Of a stretch of DNA of 5,651 bases, positions 1 to 5,630 are shown piece by piece. How positions within the stretch are numbered: the first letter of the stretch is position 1; the number at the start of each line of letters is the position of its first letter. The translations under genes and the position numbers were made by a program. Below the pieces are notes generated by a model. The model was not told the origin of the DNA and searched no databases. It was given only the letters and a program-made list of their open reading frames with translations. Source of the stretch: Clostridiales bacterium UBA6388 (GTDB taxonomy: Bacteria > Bacillota > Clostridia > Oscillospirales > Oscillospiraceae). The DNA is taken from the NCBI GenBank assembly GCA_002437575.1, contig DJQK01000073.1, positions 7,387 through 13,037 of the forward strand. The letters are read 5' to 3'.

Positions 1-110
1 TCTTTCTTTTGCAAAGCGTTTTCTTTCTTGCACGAGCAAGAAAGAAAATGCGTTTGGACCGGCTGGCAGGCTTCTGCCAGAAAAACAATGGCCCTTGGGC
101 CACGGCCGGG
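1..110. repeat. Non-coding stretch with three hairpins, possible dispersed element
   Basis: No coding signal is seen here. The pyrimidine-rich arm TTTTCTTTCTTGC (19-31) pairs perfectly with 36-48 around the loop ACGA. The stem extends outward through a G-T pair and two GC pairs (16-18 with 49-51). A further related string, TCTTTCTTTTGC, stands at 1-12, so the motif occurs three times in about 48 bases. A second hairpin has arms CTGGCAG (63-69) and CTGCCAG (74-80), and a third is GGCC-CTTG-GGCC (90-101). None is followed on the plus strand by a T-tract, so they do not read as ordinary rightward terminators. Similar purine/pyrimidine hairpins are scattered through intergenic DNA of Oscillospiraceae as I remember them, so a dispersed repeat is my best reading. 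The structured 3' end of a gene left of the window is the alternative. Confidence 0.4.
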
Positions 111-144
111 AAGTCACCCAAACAGCTTTTGCGTTGCTATCCTT

Positions 145-173
145 AGAATATATAATTTTTTCTACAATGTCAA
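145..173 (-). promoter_or_regulatory. Possible leftward sigma-70-type promoter
   Basis: On the minus strand a perfect -35 box TTGACA (168-173) precedes AT-rich DNA. The -10 could be TATTCT (145-150, 17-bp spacing) or TATATT (147-152, 15-bp spacing). Both are imperfect, so this is tentative. It lies just past the terminator of the ATPase unit and would transcribe leftward through the three hairpins at 16-102, out of the window. Plus-strand TATAAT strings also occur at 151-156 and 182-187 without a good -35 box, as expected by chance in AT-rich DNA. Confidence 0.35.
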
Positions 174-200
174 GCGCAAACTATAATTTGTTATACGAAG

Positions 201-236
201 CAAAGAAAAATCACCCTCCGGCGGTGTGCCGGAGGG
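201..236 (-). terminator. Intrinsic terminator of the ATPase unit
   Basis: Read on the minus strand, the perfect 9-bp GC-rich stem CCCTCCGGC/GCCGGAGGG (228-236 with 214-222, 5-nt loop) is followed by TGATTTTTCTTTG. It begins about 9 nt past the ATPase stop codon. GC-rich stem, short loop and T-tract together make a standard rho-independent terminator. Confidence 0.85.
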
Positions 237-245
237 ATTGGTTTC

Positions 246-2336
246 TTATTTCTCTTCCGCTGGAGGCAGGAGATTTGTCATGCTCTTGAGGCTGATGCCG
301 AGCGTGGAGGCGTTGTGCAGCAGCGCCGACGTGGTCGGCGGCAGGATGCCCGCAACACCGAGAACGATGAGCGAAAAGTTAAAGCCGACGATGAAGCGGT
401 AGTTCCGGTGGATCCGGCGCATCAGCTCCATGGAGAGCTTTCGCAGCGTCACGAGCTCGAAAAGATCTTCCGAAGCGATCGTAATATCGGCGATCTCCCG
501 CGCGATGGCCGCGCCGGTGGAGATGGCGATGCCCGCGTCAGCCTCCGAAAGAGCCAGAGAATCGTTCACGCCGTCTCCTACCATGATGACCGTGCGTCCG
601 GCTGCTTTTTCTGCGCGGACGAAGGCGGCCTTGTCTTCCGGCAGAACCTCGGAATAGACCGCGTCGACACCGACCTGCGCCGCGACGGACTCAGCCGTCC
701 TGCGGTTATCACCCGTCATCATGACGACCTTGTCGATGCCGCAGGCGTGAAGGGCGCGAATGGCGTCCGCCGCTTCTTTTCTGAGCGGGTCGTAAATGCA
801 GATGACAGCGGAAAGCCGGCCCGCGATGCAAAGATACAGGTGTGAATACTCCGCCGGAAGGGCTCGGAACTTCTCCTCCTCGCCTTCGGGGATGCAGCAG
901 TGCTCGTCTTCAAAGACAAAATGCGCGCTGCCGATGACGACCTTCTGGTCATTGACCATGCTGGAAATGCCATGCGCGACGATATACTGCACCTGCGAGT
1001 GATATTCCTCGTGCTTAAGACCGCGCACACGCGCCGCCTCGACAACGGCGTTTGCCATCGAGTGGGGGTAGTGCTCCTCCAGACACGCGGCCAGACGCAG
1101 CATCTCCGATTCCTCGTATCCGGCGAAGGGAACGACCGCGGCAACCGTCGGCGTGGCGTAGGTGAGCGTGCCGGTCTTGTCGAAGACGATCGTGTTCGCG
1201 TTCGCGACGGCCTCCATAAACCGTCCGCCCTTGACGGAAATGTGGCTGGCGCTGGCCTCGCGCATCGCGGAAAGTACGGCGATGGGCATCGCGAGCTTCA
1301 ACGCGCACGAAAAATCGACCATCAGAACGGCCAGCATTTTGGTGACGTTGCGCGTGAGAAGATAGGTCAGCGCCGTGCCGCCCAGCGTATACGGAACGAG
1401 CCGGTCTGCCAGACGCGCGGCCTTATCCTCGGCGGTCGACTTGAGCTTTTCAGACTGCTCGATCATCTTGACGATCCGGTCGTACCGGCCGCCGCCGCTC
1501 GTTTTTTCCACGCGGAAGACGCACTCGCCCTCTTCGCAGACGGTGCCCGCGTAGACAAAGCTTCCTTTGCGCTTGCAGATGGGCATGCTCTCTCCCGTCA
1601 TCGACGACTGGTTGACCATCGCCTCCCCTGAGACGACGATGCCGTCGAGCGCAATGAGGTTGCCGGTGCGCACGACGATGAGGTCTCCGACCTCGACCGA
1701 CGTGACGGGGACGAGCACTTCCGTTTTGCCCGCCTGCTTCCACACCTGATCGACGTTCAGCGCCATCGCGCCGGCAAGATCGGCGACGGACTTTTTATGC
1801 GTCCAGTCCTCGAGGATCTCGCCGAGGCGCAGCATGAACATCACAGAGCCCGCCGTATCAAAATCGCCCCGCACCATCGAAACGGTGACGGCCGTTGCGT
1901 CCAGAACGGCGACGGAGAGCTTTCCGTGCAGCAGCGCCTTGAGCCCCTCGCGGATATACTTGGCCGAACGGACGAGCGCGATCACCGCCCGCATGGGAAG
2001 CGGCAGAAAGAGCTTCGAGAAGGCCCGCCGCGCAACGGTCATGACGAGCCTGTCTTCAAATTCGCGGTTCAGCGCCCGCGGCGTGTGCGACGGAACAAGC
2101 TCCATCGCCTCGGCCTTTTGGAACGAAAACGCGGCCAGCGCCTTGAGAACGCCGGCTCTTTCCCCATGGTAAACGACGGTCGCGTCGCACGTGCGGTCCA
2201 TGACCCTGACAGACGCGACGCCGGATACGGCCTTCAGATAGTATTCCAGAACATCCGCTTCGTGCAGGCTCATGCGCGAAACGGCCAGATGCACACGCAG
2301 CCGCCCGCGCGACTCGTGCCGGATCAGACATTTCAT
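246..2336 (-). CDS. Heavy-metal P1B-type ATPase, FezB/P1B-6-like candidate
   Basis: An inner-membrane pump of 696 residues that would move a metal ion using ATP. Residues 1-70 resemble an HMA-type domain (GRLRV at 11-15, GV near 39-40) but lack the CxxC metal-binding pair. Hydrophobic segments lie near 107-127, 139-155, 159-177, 310-327, 331-358, 645-664 and 666-685. The actuator loop carries TGES (247-250). The phosphorylation motif is DKTGT with D386 as the acceptor aspartate. EEHYPHSMA (420-428) takes the place of the usual SEHPL motif. TGDN (541-544) and GDGVND (587-592) complete the P and hinge regions. The membrane metal motif is FSCALKLAMP (342-351) rather than CPC, which argues against a classic Cu or Zn/Cd exporter. 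The start at 2336 is chosen because GGAGG (2346-2350) lies 9 nt upstream; the longer reading frame begins at a TTG placed before this site. It is second in a two-gene unit. Iron transport as in ferrosome FezB is my favoured inference; Mn, Co or Zn remain possible. Confidence 0.93.
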   Translation of the reverse strand: MKCLIRHESRGRLRVHLAVSRMSLHEADVLEYYLKAVSGVASVRVMDRTCDATVVYHGERAGVLKALAAFSFQKAEAMELVPSHTPRALNREFEDRLVMTVARRAFSKLFLPLPMRAVIALVRSAKYIREGLKALLHGKLSVAVLDATAVTVSMVRGDFDTAGSVMFMLRLGEILEDWTHKKSVADLAGAMALNVDQVWKQAGKTEVLVPVTSVEVGDLIVVRTGNLIALDGIVVSGEAMVNQSSMTGESMPICKRKGSFVYAGTVCEEGECVFRVEKTSGGGRYDRIVKMIEQSEKLKSTAEDKAARLADRLVPYTLGGTALTYLLTRNVTKMLAVLMVDFSCALKLAMPIAVLSAMREASASHISVKGGRFMEAVANANTIVFDKTGTLTYATPTVAAVVPFAGYEESEMLRLAACLEEHYPHSMANAVVEAARVRGLKHEEYHSQVQYIVAHGISSMVNDQKVVIGSAHFVFEDEHCCIPEGEEEKFRALPAEYSHLYLCIAGRLSAVICIYDPLRKEAADAIRALHACGIDKVVMMTGDNRRTAESVAAQVGVDAVYSEVLPEDKAAFVRAEKAAGRTVIMVGDGVNDSLALSEADAGIAISTGAAIAREIADITIASEDLFELVTLRKLSMELMRRIHRNYRFIVGFNFSLIVLGVAGILPPTTSALLHNASTLGISLKSMTNLLPPAEEK

Positions 2337-2363
2337 ATGGTAATTCCTCCAGAAAATCAAAGG

Positions 2364-2388
2364 AAAAGGGCCGCGCTGCGGCCCTTTT
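2364..2388 (-). terminator. Intergenic hairpin, likely attenuator or partial terminator
   Basis: A perfect inverted repeat, AAAAGGGCCGC / GCGGCCCTTTT, gives an 11-bp stem with a 3-nt loop. It begins 10 nt after the stop of the small membrane-protein gene and ends 27 nt before the ATPase start. On the transcribed minus strand the stem ends in TTTT and continues CCTTTGATTTT, so it has terminator character, although the first T residues are paired within the stem. No separate promoter is evident for the ATPase in the 62-nt gap. Partial readthrough giving more small protein than ATPase is therefore the natural inference. Protection of the upstream mRNA from 3' decay is the alternative. Confidence 0.7.
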
Positions 2389-2398
2389 GGGGTACTGC

Positions 2399-2671
2399 TT
2401 ATTCAGCCGCGGGCGCTTCTTTTTCGGATGCGTCTTCGATGACGGCGGCTTTCTGCGCCGCAGCGCGGGATTCGTTAATGTCCACAGCGTCGGCGTAGAC
2501 GTCTTCTGCACCCTCGCGGACGGCAGTCGCGGCCTTCATCACGCAGTCCTTTGCGCGAAGAACGGCGGCGGTGGTTTGGGCGTAGACCTTCTTGGCGTCT
2601 TTGCTGCCGAGGATCTTCAGACCGGCCGTGCCGAACAGGACGCCGGCGGCGAACAGACCAATATGCTTCAT
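2399..2671 (-). CDS. Small single-helix membrane protein (DUF6110-like, FezA-like candidate)
   Basis: A 90-residue protein with one hydrophobic segment at about 4-21, rich in small residues (G5, G10, G14, G17, including a GxxxG at 10-14) that could pack helix against helix. Next comes SKDAKKVYAQ (23-32), then an alanine-rich, mixed-charge, probably helical region with KDCVMKA (41-47) and EDVYADAVDINE (56-67), ending in an acidic/alanine tail. There is no signal-peptidase site, so it is probably a membrane-anchored protein with a cytoplasmic helix. From memory it resembles DUF6110 proteins encoded beside metal P-type ATPases in Clostridia; I could not confirm this. The start at 2671 is favoured by AGGAGG (2680-2685) 8 nt upstream; the longer open frame upstream lies in leader DNA. 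It is first in a unit with the ATPase, suggesting a partner, scaffold or regulator of the pump, comparable in position to FezA of C. difficile. Confidence 0.85.
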   Translation of the reverse strand: MKHIGLFAAGVLFGTAGLKILGSKDAKKVYAQTTAAVLRAKDCVMKAATAVREGAEDVYADAVDINESRAAAQKAAVIEDASEKEAPAAE

Positions 2672-2694
2672 ATGAATAACCTCCTGATTGTGTG

Positions 2695-2727
2695 GTGTCC
2701 GGCGAAAACGGGTTTTGGCGCGGACAC
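2695..2727 (-). promoter_or_regulatory. Hairpin in the 5' leader of the membrane-protein/ATPase unit
   Basis: Between the predicted transcription start (about 2748) and the ribosome site (2680-2685) lies an inverted repeat with 7-bp outer arms GTGTCCG (2695-2701) and CGGACAC (2721-2727). An inner AAAA/TTTT stem (2705-2708 with 2713-2716) closes a small loop. The hairpin ends about 10 nt upstream of the Shine-Dalgarno site. I recognise no known riboswitch class. It could affect mRNA stability or translation, or simply be structured leader. Confidence 0.4.
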
Positions 2728-2754
2728 GAGACAGCATTCTGAATTTGTGTAAAC

Positions 2755-2783
2755 AATATAGCACAGCGCGTCTGAAATTGCAA
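2755..2783 (-). promoter_or_regulatory. Promoter of the membrane-protein/ATPase unit
   Basis: On the minus strand, TTGCAA (2778-2783) and TATATT (2755-2760) are separated by 17 bp. TGC directly before the -10 makes an extended -10 element. Transcription would start near 2748, leaving a leader of about 77 nt. It lies downstream of the aminopeptidase terminator, so the unit appears independently transcribed. I see no canonical Fur box (GATAATGATAATCATTATC-like) overlapping it. Confidence 0.6.
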
Positions 2784-2787
2784 GATT

Positions 2788-2802
2788 CTTTTTACGAAAA
2801 AG
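2788..2802. promoter_or_regulatory. AT-rich palindrome next to the -35 box, operator candidate
   Basis: CTTTTT-ACG-AAAAAG is a dyad with perfect 6-bp arms placed 4 bp upstream of the -35 box of the membrane-protein/ATPase promoter. The position suits a regulator-binding site or an UP-like element. In AT-rich DNA such a palindrome may also arise by chance. It does not match a consensus I know. Confidence 0.3.
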
Positions 2803-2889
2803 TGCGATTTTTTGCAGAAAAAACAAGGTTAAACAGACTGAACTTTTGTCTGATGTTCGGTTAGACTCGTTTTGCAAAATCGTCAATAT

Positions 2890-2936
2890 GCCCAAAACAG
2901 GCAAAAGCCCCGCGCCGAAGCATCCTCCGGCGCGGG
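2890..2936 (-). terminator. Intrinsic terminator of the M29 aminopeptidase gene
   Basis: On the minus strand the 9-bp stem CCCGCGCCG/CGGCGCGGG (2928-2936 with 2909-2917, 10-nt loop) starts 19 nt after the stop codon. It is followed by GGCTTTTGCCTGTTTTGGG. The T-tract is interrupted, so the terminator may be of moderate strength, but the GC-only stem is very stable. Confidence 0.75.
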
Positions 2937-2955
2937 AAAAAGACAGCTTGCGGTC

Positions 2956-4179
2956 TCAGAAAGCCCAGGTCCCATTTCTGAAAATGGGGACGGTTTTGCC
3001 GTCTTCGCACGTAGCGTCGATGGCGAGGTCGCGGGTGCCGATCATGAAGTCCTCGTGGATCATCGAGTCGTTGACGCCGAGCTTGCGGCAGTCGTCGAGC
3101 GTCTTGTGCTCGAAGTCCTCGATCGTGTCGGCAAAGCCCATGCCGAGCGCCAGATGGCAGCAGGCGTTCTCGTCGAAGAGCGTGTTATAGAACAAAATGC
3201 CGGATGCATTGATGGGAGAATCAAAGGGCACGAGGGCGCATTCTCCGAGATACGCGCTTCCTTCGTCCATTTCGATGAGCTTGGTGAGCAGGTCGTTGTT
3301 CACCTCCGCGTGCCACTCGACGGCTTTTCCTTCGTGGAAGCGGATCCAGAACCTGTCGATCAGCTGCGACTGGTAAGACAGCGGCTTCGACGAGTAGACG
3401 ATGCCCTTGGCTTTTCCGCGCATGGGAGAAATGAAGCACTCTTCGGACGGAATGTTGGGGTTAAAGACGATGCCCTGAAGGCTCTTTTCCGCGCCGCCGC
3501 AGAAACGCGCCTCGGGGATCATGCCGACGGTAAAGTCCGTGCCGTTGGAGGCTTTGTAGTGAAGCTCGCGGATGTGAAGAGAATTGAGGTACGCACATCT
3601 GTCATGCAGGTCCTGGTTGTGCGCCTGCCAGGCGGCGATGGGATCTTCCGTGACGCGGGACGTTGCAAGAATCGCCTCCCAGAGCTTTTCGACGGCCTGG
3701 CTCGTTCTGAGGTGCGGGAAGAGCTTTTTAGCCCACTTTTCGCCGGGAACGGCCGCGATGCACCACTGGTACTTGTTTTCGATCTGGTCGCGGTAGCCCT
3801 TGATGATGGGGTACTTTTTCTGCTGGGCCTTGGCCATTTTTTCCTGATCGACGCCCTTGAGTCCGTCGGGGTCCTCGGAAAGCAGGTAAATGCGGCAGGG
3901 AATGGTGTCGACGTAGTGCTGCCATCTCGCTTCCTCGTAATTATCGAGCTTCGACATGGTCGTGAGGCTTCTGTGGCGCACGTGGAGCTTTTCGATCGGC
4001 TGGTGGGTCCAGTCGACGACGACCTTTTTGGCCTTCAGCTTATAGCACTCGTCGACGAGCATGGTCACGAATTCCGGCTGGTCGAGCTCGGCCTGAATGA
4101 ATACCTCCTGCCCCTTCTGGACATTGACGCCGCACGCGGCAATGAGCCTTGCGTAGGAACGCAGAACCGATTTTTTCAT
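2956..4179 (-). CDS. M29-family metallo-aminopeptidase (AmpS/PepS/aminopeptidase T type)
   Basis: A cytoplasmic exopeptidase of 407 residues, the usual family length, that removes N-terminal residues from peptides with a two-metal centre. The family's ligand motifs are all present in the C-terminal half: NIPSEECFISP (E246/E247), LGECALVP (E313), FYNTLFDENACCHLALG (H342) and IHEDFMIG (H375, D377). The N-terminal domain (about 1-200) is the family's Rossmann-like half, including VVVDW near 53-57. No signal peptide or membrane segment is seen. The start at 4179 has AGGAG 8 nt upstream (4188-4192). That ribosome site can pair with CTCCT between it and the start codon, forming a 5-bp hairpin. The gene is monocistronic between its own promoter (4217-4245) and terminator (2890-2936), and is divergent from a second aminopeptidase. 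Substrate preference cannot be read from the sequence. Confidence 0.95.
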   Translation of the reverse strand: MKKSVLRSYARLIAACGVNVQKGQEVFIQAELDQPEFVTMLVDECYKLKAKKVVVDWTHQPIEKLHVRHRSLTTMSKLDNYEEARWQHYVDTIPCRIYLLSEDPDGLKGVDQEKMAKAQQKKYPIIKGYRDQIENKYQWCIAAVPGEKWAKKLFPHLRTSQAVEKLWEAILATSRVTEDPIAAWQAHNQDLHDRCAYLNSLHIRELHYKASNGTDFTVGMIPEARFCGGAEKSLQGIVFNPNIPSEECFISPMRGKAKGIVYSSKPLSYQSQLIDRFWIRFHEGKAVEWHAEVNNDLLTKLIEMDEGSAYLGECALVPFDSPINASGILFYNTLFDENACCHLALGMGFADTIEDFEHKTLDDCRKLGVNDSMIHEDFMIGTRDLAIDATCEDGKTVPIFRNGTWAF

Positions 4180-4216
4180 AGGAGCATCTCCTTGTGTTCT
4201 AAGAATTTCTATCCGT

Positions 4217-4245
4217 ATTATACAACGTTTTCCCGCGTTTGAAAA
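4217..4245 (-). promoter_or_regulatory. Promoter of the M29 aminopeptidase gene
   Basis: On the minus strand a perfect TATAAT (4217-4222) is preceded after 17 bp by TTTTCA (4240-4245), a 4/6 match to TTGACA. Transcription would start near 4210, giving a leader of about 31 nt. Its -35 box is 20 bp from the -35 box of the opposite promoter. Confidence 0.65.
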
Positions 4246-4251
4246 GCGCCT

Positions 4252-4288
4252 GCATGGAAAATGGATTGAAAGCGCGGGCGTTCCATGC
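4252..4288. promoter_or_regulatory. 8-bp inverted repeat spanning the M18 promoter, operator candidate
   Basis: GCATGGAA (4252-4259) is exactly the reverse complement of TTCCATGC (4281-4288), separated by 21 bp. The left arm is just upstream of the -35 box of the rightward promoter; the right arm abuts its -10 box. The same region contains an imperfect direct repeat, TTGAAAAGCGCCTGC (4239-4253) and TTGAAAGCGCGGGC (4266-4279), covering the -35 areas of both divergent promoters. A shared regulator is an inference; no known consensus was recognised. Confidence 0.35.
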
Positions 4289-4294
4289 TATGAT
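4266..4294 (+). promoter_or_regulatory. Promoter of the M18 aminopeptidase gene
   Basis: TTGAAA (4266-4271) and TATGAT (4289-4294) are spaced by 17 bp, and TGC just before the -10 gives an extended -10 element. Transcription would start near 4301, leaving a short leader that carries GGAGG (4314-4318). Confidence 0.75.
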
Positions 4295-4324
4295 GACACC
4301 ACAACGATTTTTTGGAGGCACGGT

Positions 4325-5626
4325 ATGAAAAAGACCCTTGCAAAAGAGCTTCTGCAATTCATCGAAAAAAGCCCCAGCACCTACCATGTGATCGAAAATG
4401 TCCGGGCGCGGCTGCTGGCCTCGGGCTTTGAAGAGCTGGCGGAAAACGCACGCTGGACGATCCGGCACGGCGGGAAGTATTTTCTCACGCGCGGCGGCAC
4501 GTCCTGCATCGCCTTCCGCATTCCCGAGGGCGCGGCGCGCGGCTTTATGCTCACGGCCAGCCACAGTGACAGCCCCAGCTTCAAGCTCAAGGAAAACCCC
4601 GAGCGCTTATCGGGCGCGTATTTGCAGCTTTCGACCGAAAAATACGGCGGGATGCTGATGGCGCCGTGGTTCGACCGGCCCTTATCGGTTGCCGGGCGCG
4701 TGCTCGTTGACGGAGAAACCGGCATTGAAACGCGGCTTGTGCATATCGACCGCGATCTTCTCGTCATCCCGAACCTTGCCATTCACATGAACCGCGCGGC
4801 AAACGACGGCGTCAAGCTCCTTGCGAATGTGGACACGCTGCCGCTTTTTGGCGCGGCGGCAGAGAAGGGACAATTCATGAAGCTCGTCGCGGAAAACGCA
4901 AATTGCCGCGAAGAACAAATTCTCGGCCACGATCTGACGCTCTACGTGCGCCAGCCGGGCGTGATCTTCGGGGCAAATGAGGAATTTCTGGCAAGCGCGA
5001 AGCTCGACGATCTTGCGTGCGTGTTTGCAAGCCTCGAGGGCTTTCTGGGCGCAAAGGAGGCCGAAAGCGTTCCGGTCCTGTGCGTCTTTGACAACGAAGA
5101 GGTCGGCAGCGCGACACGGCAGGGCGCGGCATCGACACTTCTGCGCGACACGCTTCGCCGCGTGACGGAGTCTCTGGGCATGACGGCGGGGCATTTGTCC
5201 CGGATGCTCGACGAGAGCTTTCTTCTTTCGTGTGATAACGCGCACGCGCAGCACCCGAACCACCCCGAGTATTCCGACGCCGGAAACTGCCCGCAGCTCA
5301 ATGAAGGCGTCGTGCTCAAATTCAACGCCAACCAGCGCTACGCGACAAGCGGCGTGGCCGCGGCCATTTACCGCAAGCTCTGCCGGAAGGCCTCTGCCCG
5401 CGTGCAGGTCTACGCGAACCGCTCCGACATGCCGGGCGGCTCGACGCTCGGCTCCATCGCCACAACGAAAGTCTCCGTCCCGAGCGTGGACATCGGCCTC
5501 GCGCAGCTGGCCATGCACTCGTGCGTGGAAACGGCAGGCGCGGAGGACCTCGACGCGCTGGTCAAGGCCATGACGTGCTATTACGGAAAGACCTTGACAC
5601 GAAGCAGGGAACAGATCACGTTCTGA
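4325..5626 (+). CDS. apeB: M18-family metallo-aminopeptidase (aspartyl-aminopeptidase-like)
   Basis: A 433-residue cytoplasmic aminopeptidase of full family length that would trim N-terminal, often acidic, residues from peptides. All dinuclear-zinc site motifs are visible: ASHSDSPSFKLK (H80, D82), AKLDDL (bridging D228), DNEEVGS (E258 as general base, E259 as ligand), SCDNAHAQHPNHPE (D304) and QLAMHSCVETAG (H398). RSDMPGGSTLG (366-376) is the conserved substrate-pocket loop. The segment between about 90 and 220 is the inserted dimerisation domain of M18 enzymes. The start at 4325 has GGAGG 6 nt upstream and a strong promoter 30 nt before it. It is divergent from the M29 gene, so the pair may serve the final steps of peptide use. 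Nothing is truncated. The family assignment is secure; the preference for Asp/Glu is family knowledge and not shown here. Confidence 0.96.
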   Translation: MKKTLAKELLQFIEKSPSTYHVIENVRARLLASGFEELAENARWTIRHGGKYFLTRGGTSCIAFRIPEGAARGFMLTASHSDSPSFKLKENPERLSGAYLQLSTEKYGGMLMAPWFDRPLSVAGRVLVDGETGIETRLVHIDRDLLVIPNLAIHMNRAANDGVKLLANVDTLPLFGAAAEKGQFMKLVAENANCREEQILGHDLTLYVRQPGVIFGANEEFLASAKLDDLACVFASLEGFLGAKEAESVPVLCVFDNEEVGSATRQGAASTLLRDTLRRVTESLGMTAGHLSRMLDESFLLSCDNAHAQHPNHPEYSDAGNCPQLNEGVVLKFNANQRYATSGVAAAIYRKLCRKASARVQVYANRSDMPGGSTLGSIATTKVSVPSVDIGLAQLAMHSCVETAGAEDLDALVKAMTCYYGKTLTRSREQITF

Positions 5627-5630
5627 GTAC

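Noticed and set aside
1..60. A CRISPR array, because of repeated TCTTTCTT strings
   Set aside because: The strings are short, partly inverted, and not separated by spacers of constant length; they form one hairpin.
95..289. A 64-codon plus-strand open frame at the left edge
   Set aside because: It starts at a TTG without a ribosome site, crosses the terminator hairpin and runs antisense into the ATPase 3' end.
900..1631. A 243-codon plus-strand open frame antisense to the ATPase
   Set aside because: Its composition is arginine- and histidine-rich, as typical of an antisense shadow, and the opposite frame encodes the P-type ATPase motifs.
2337..2360. Eight-codon N-terminal extension of the ATPase
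   Set aside because: It would start at TTG, and the clear GGAGG site at 2346-2350 lies inside the extension, 9 nt before the ATG at 2336.
2672..2764. 31-codon N-terminal extension of the small membrane protein
   Set aside because: It overlaps the predicted -10 box and leader, would place the AGGAGG site inside the gene, and adds a basic stretch in front of an otherwise clean membrane helix.
2741..2783. A Fur box at the metal-unit promoter
   Set aside because: No 19-bp or 7-1-7 GATAAT-type inverted repeat is present by eye, so none is annotated despite the ferrosome hypothesis.
2872..4242. A 456-codon plus-strand open frame, longer than the opposite aminopeptidase gene
   Set aside because: It is antisense to the M29 gene, which carries every family ligand motif, a ribosome site, a promoter and a terminator. 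The antisense product has no recognisable motif. Long antisense frames are common in GC-rich genes.
4682..5518. A 278-codon minus-strand open frame inside the M18 gene
   Set aside because: It lies fully antisense to a gene with complete catalytic motifs and shows no domain or credible start signal of its own.
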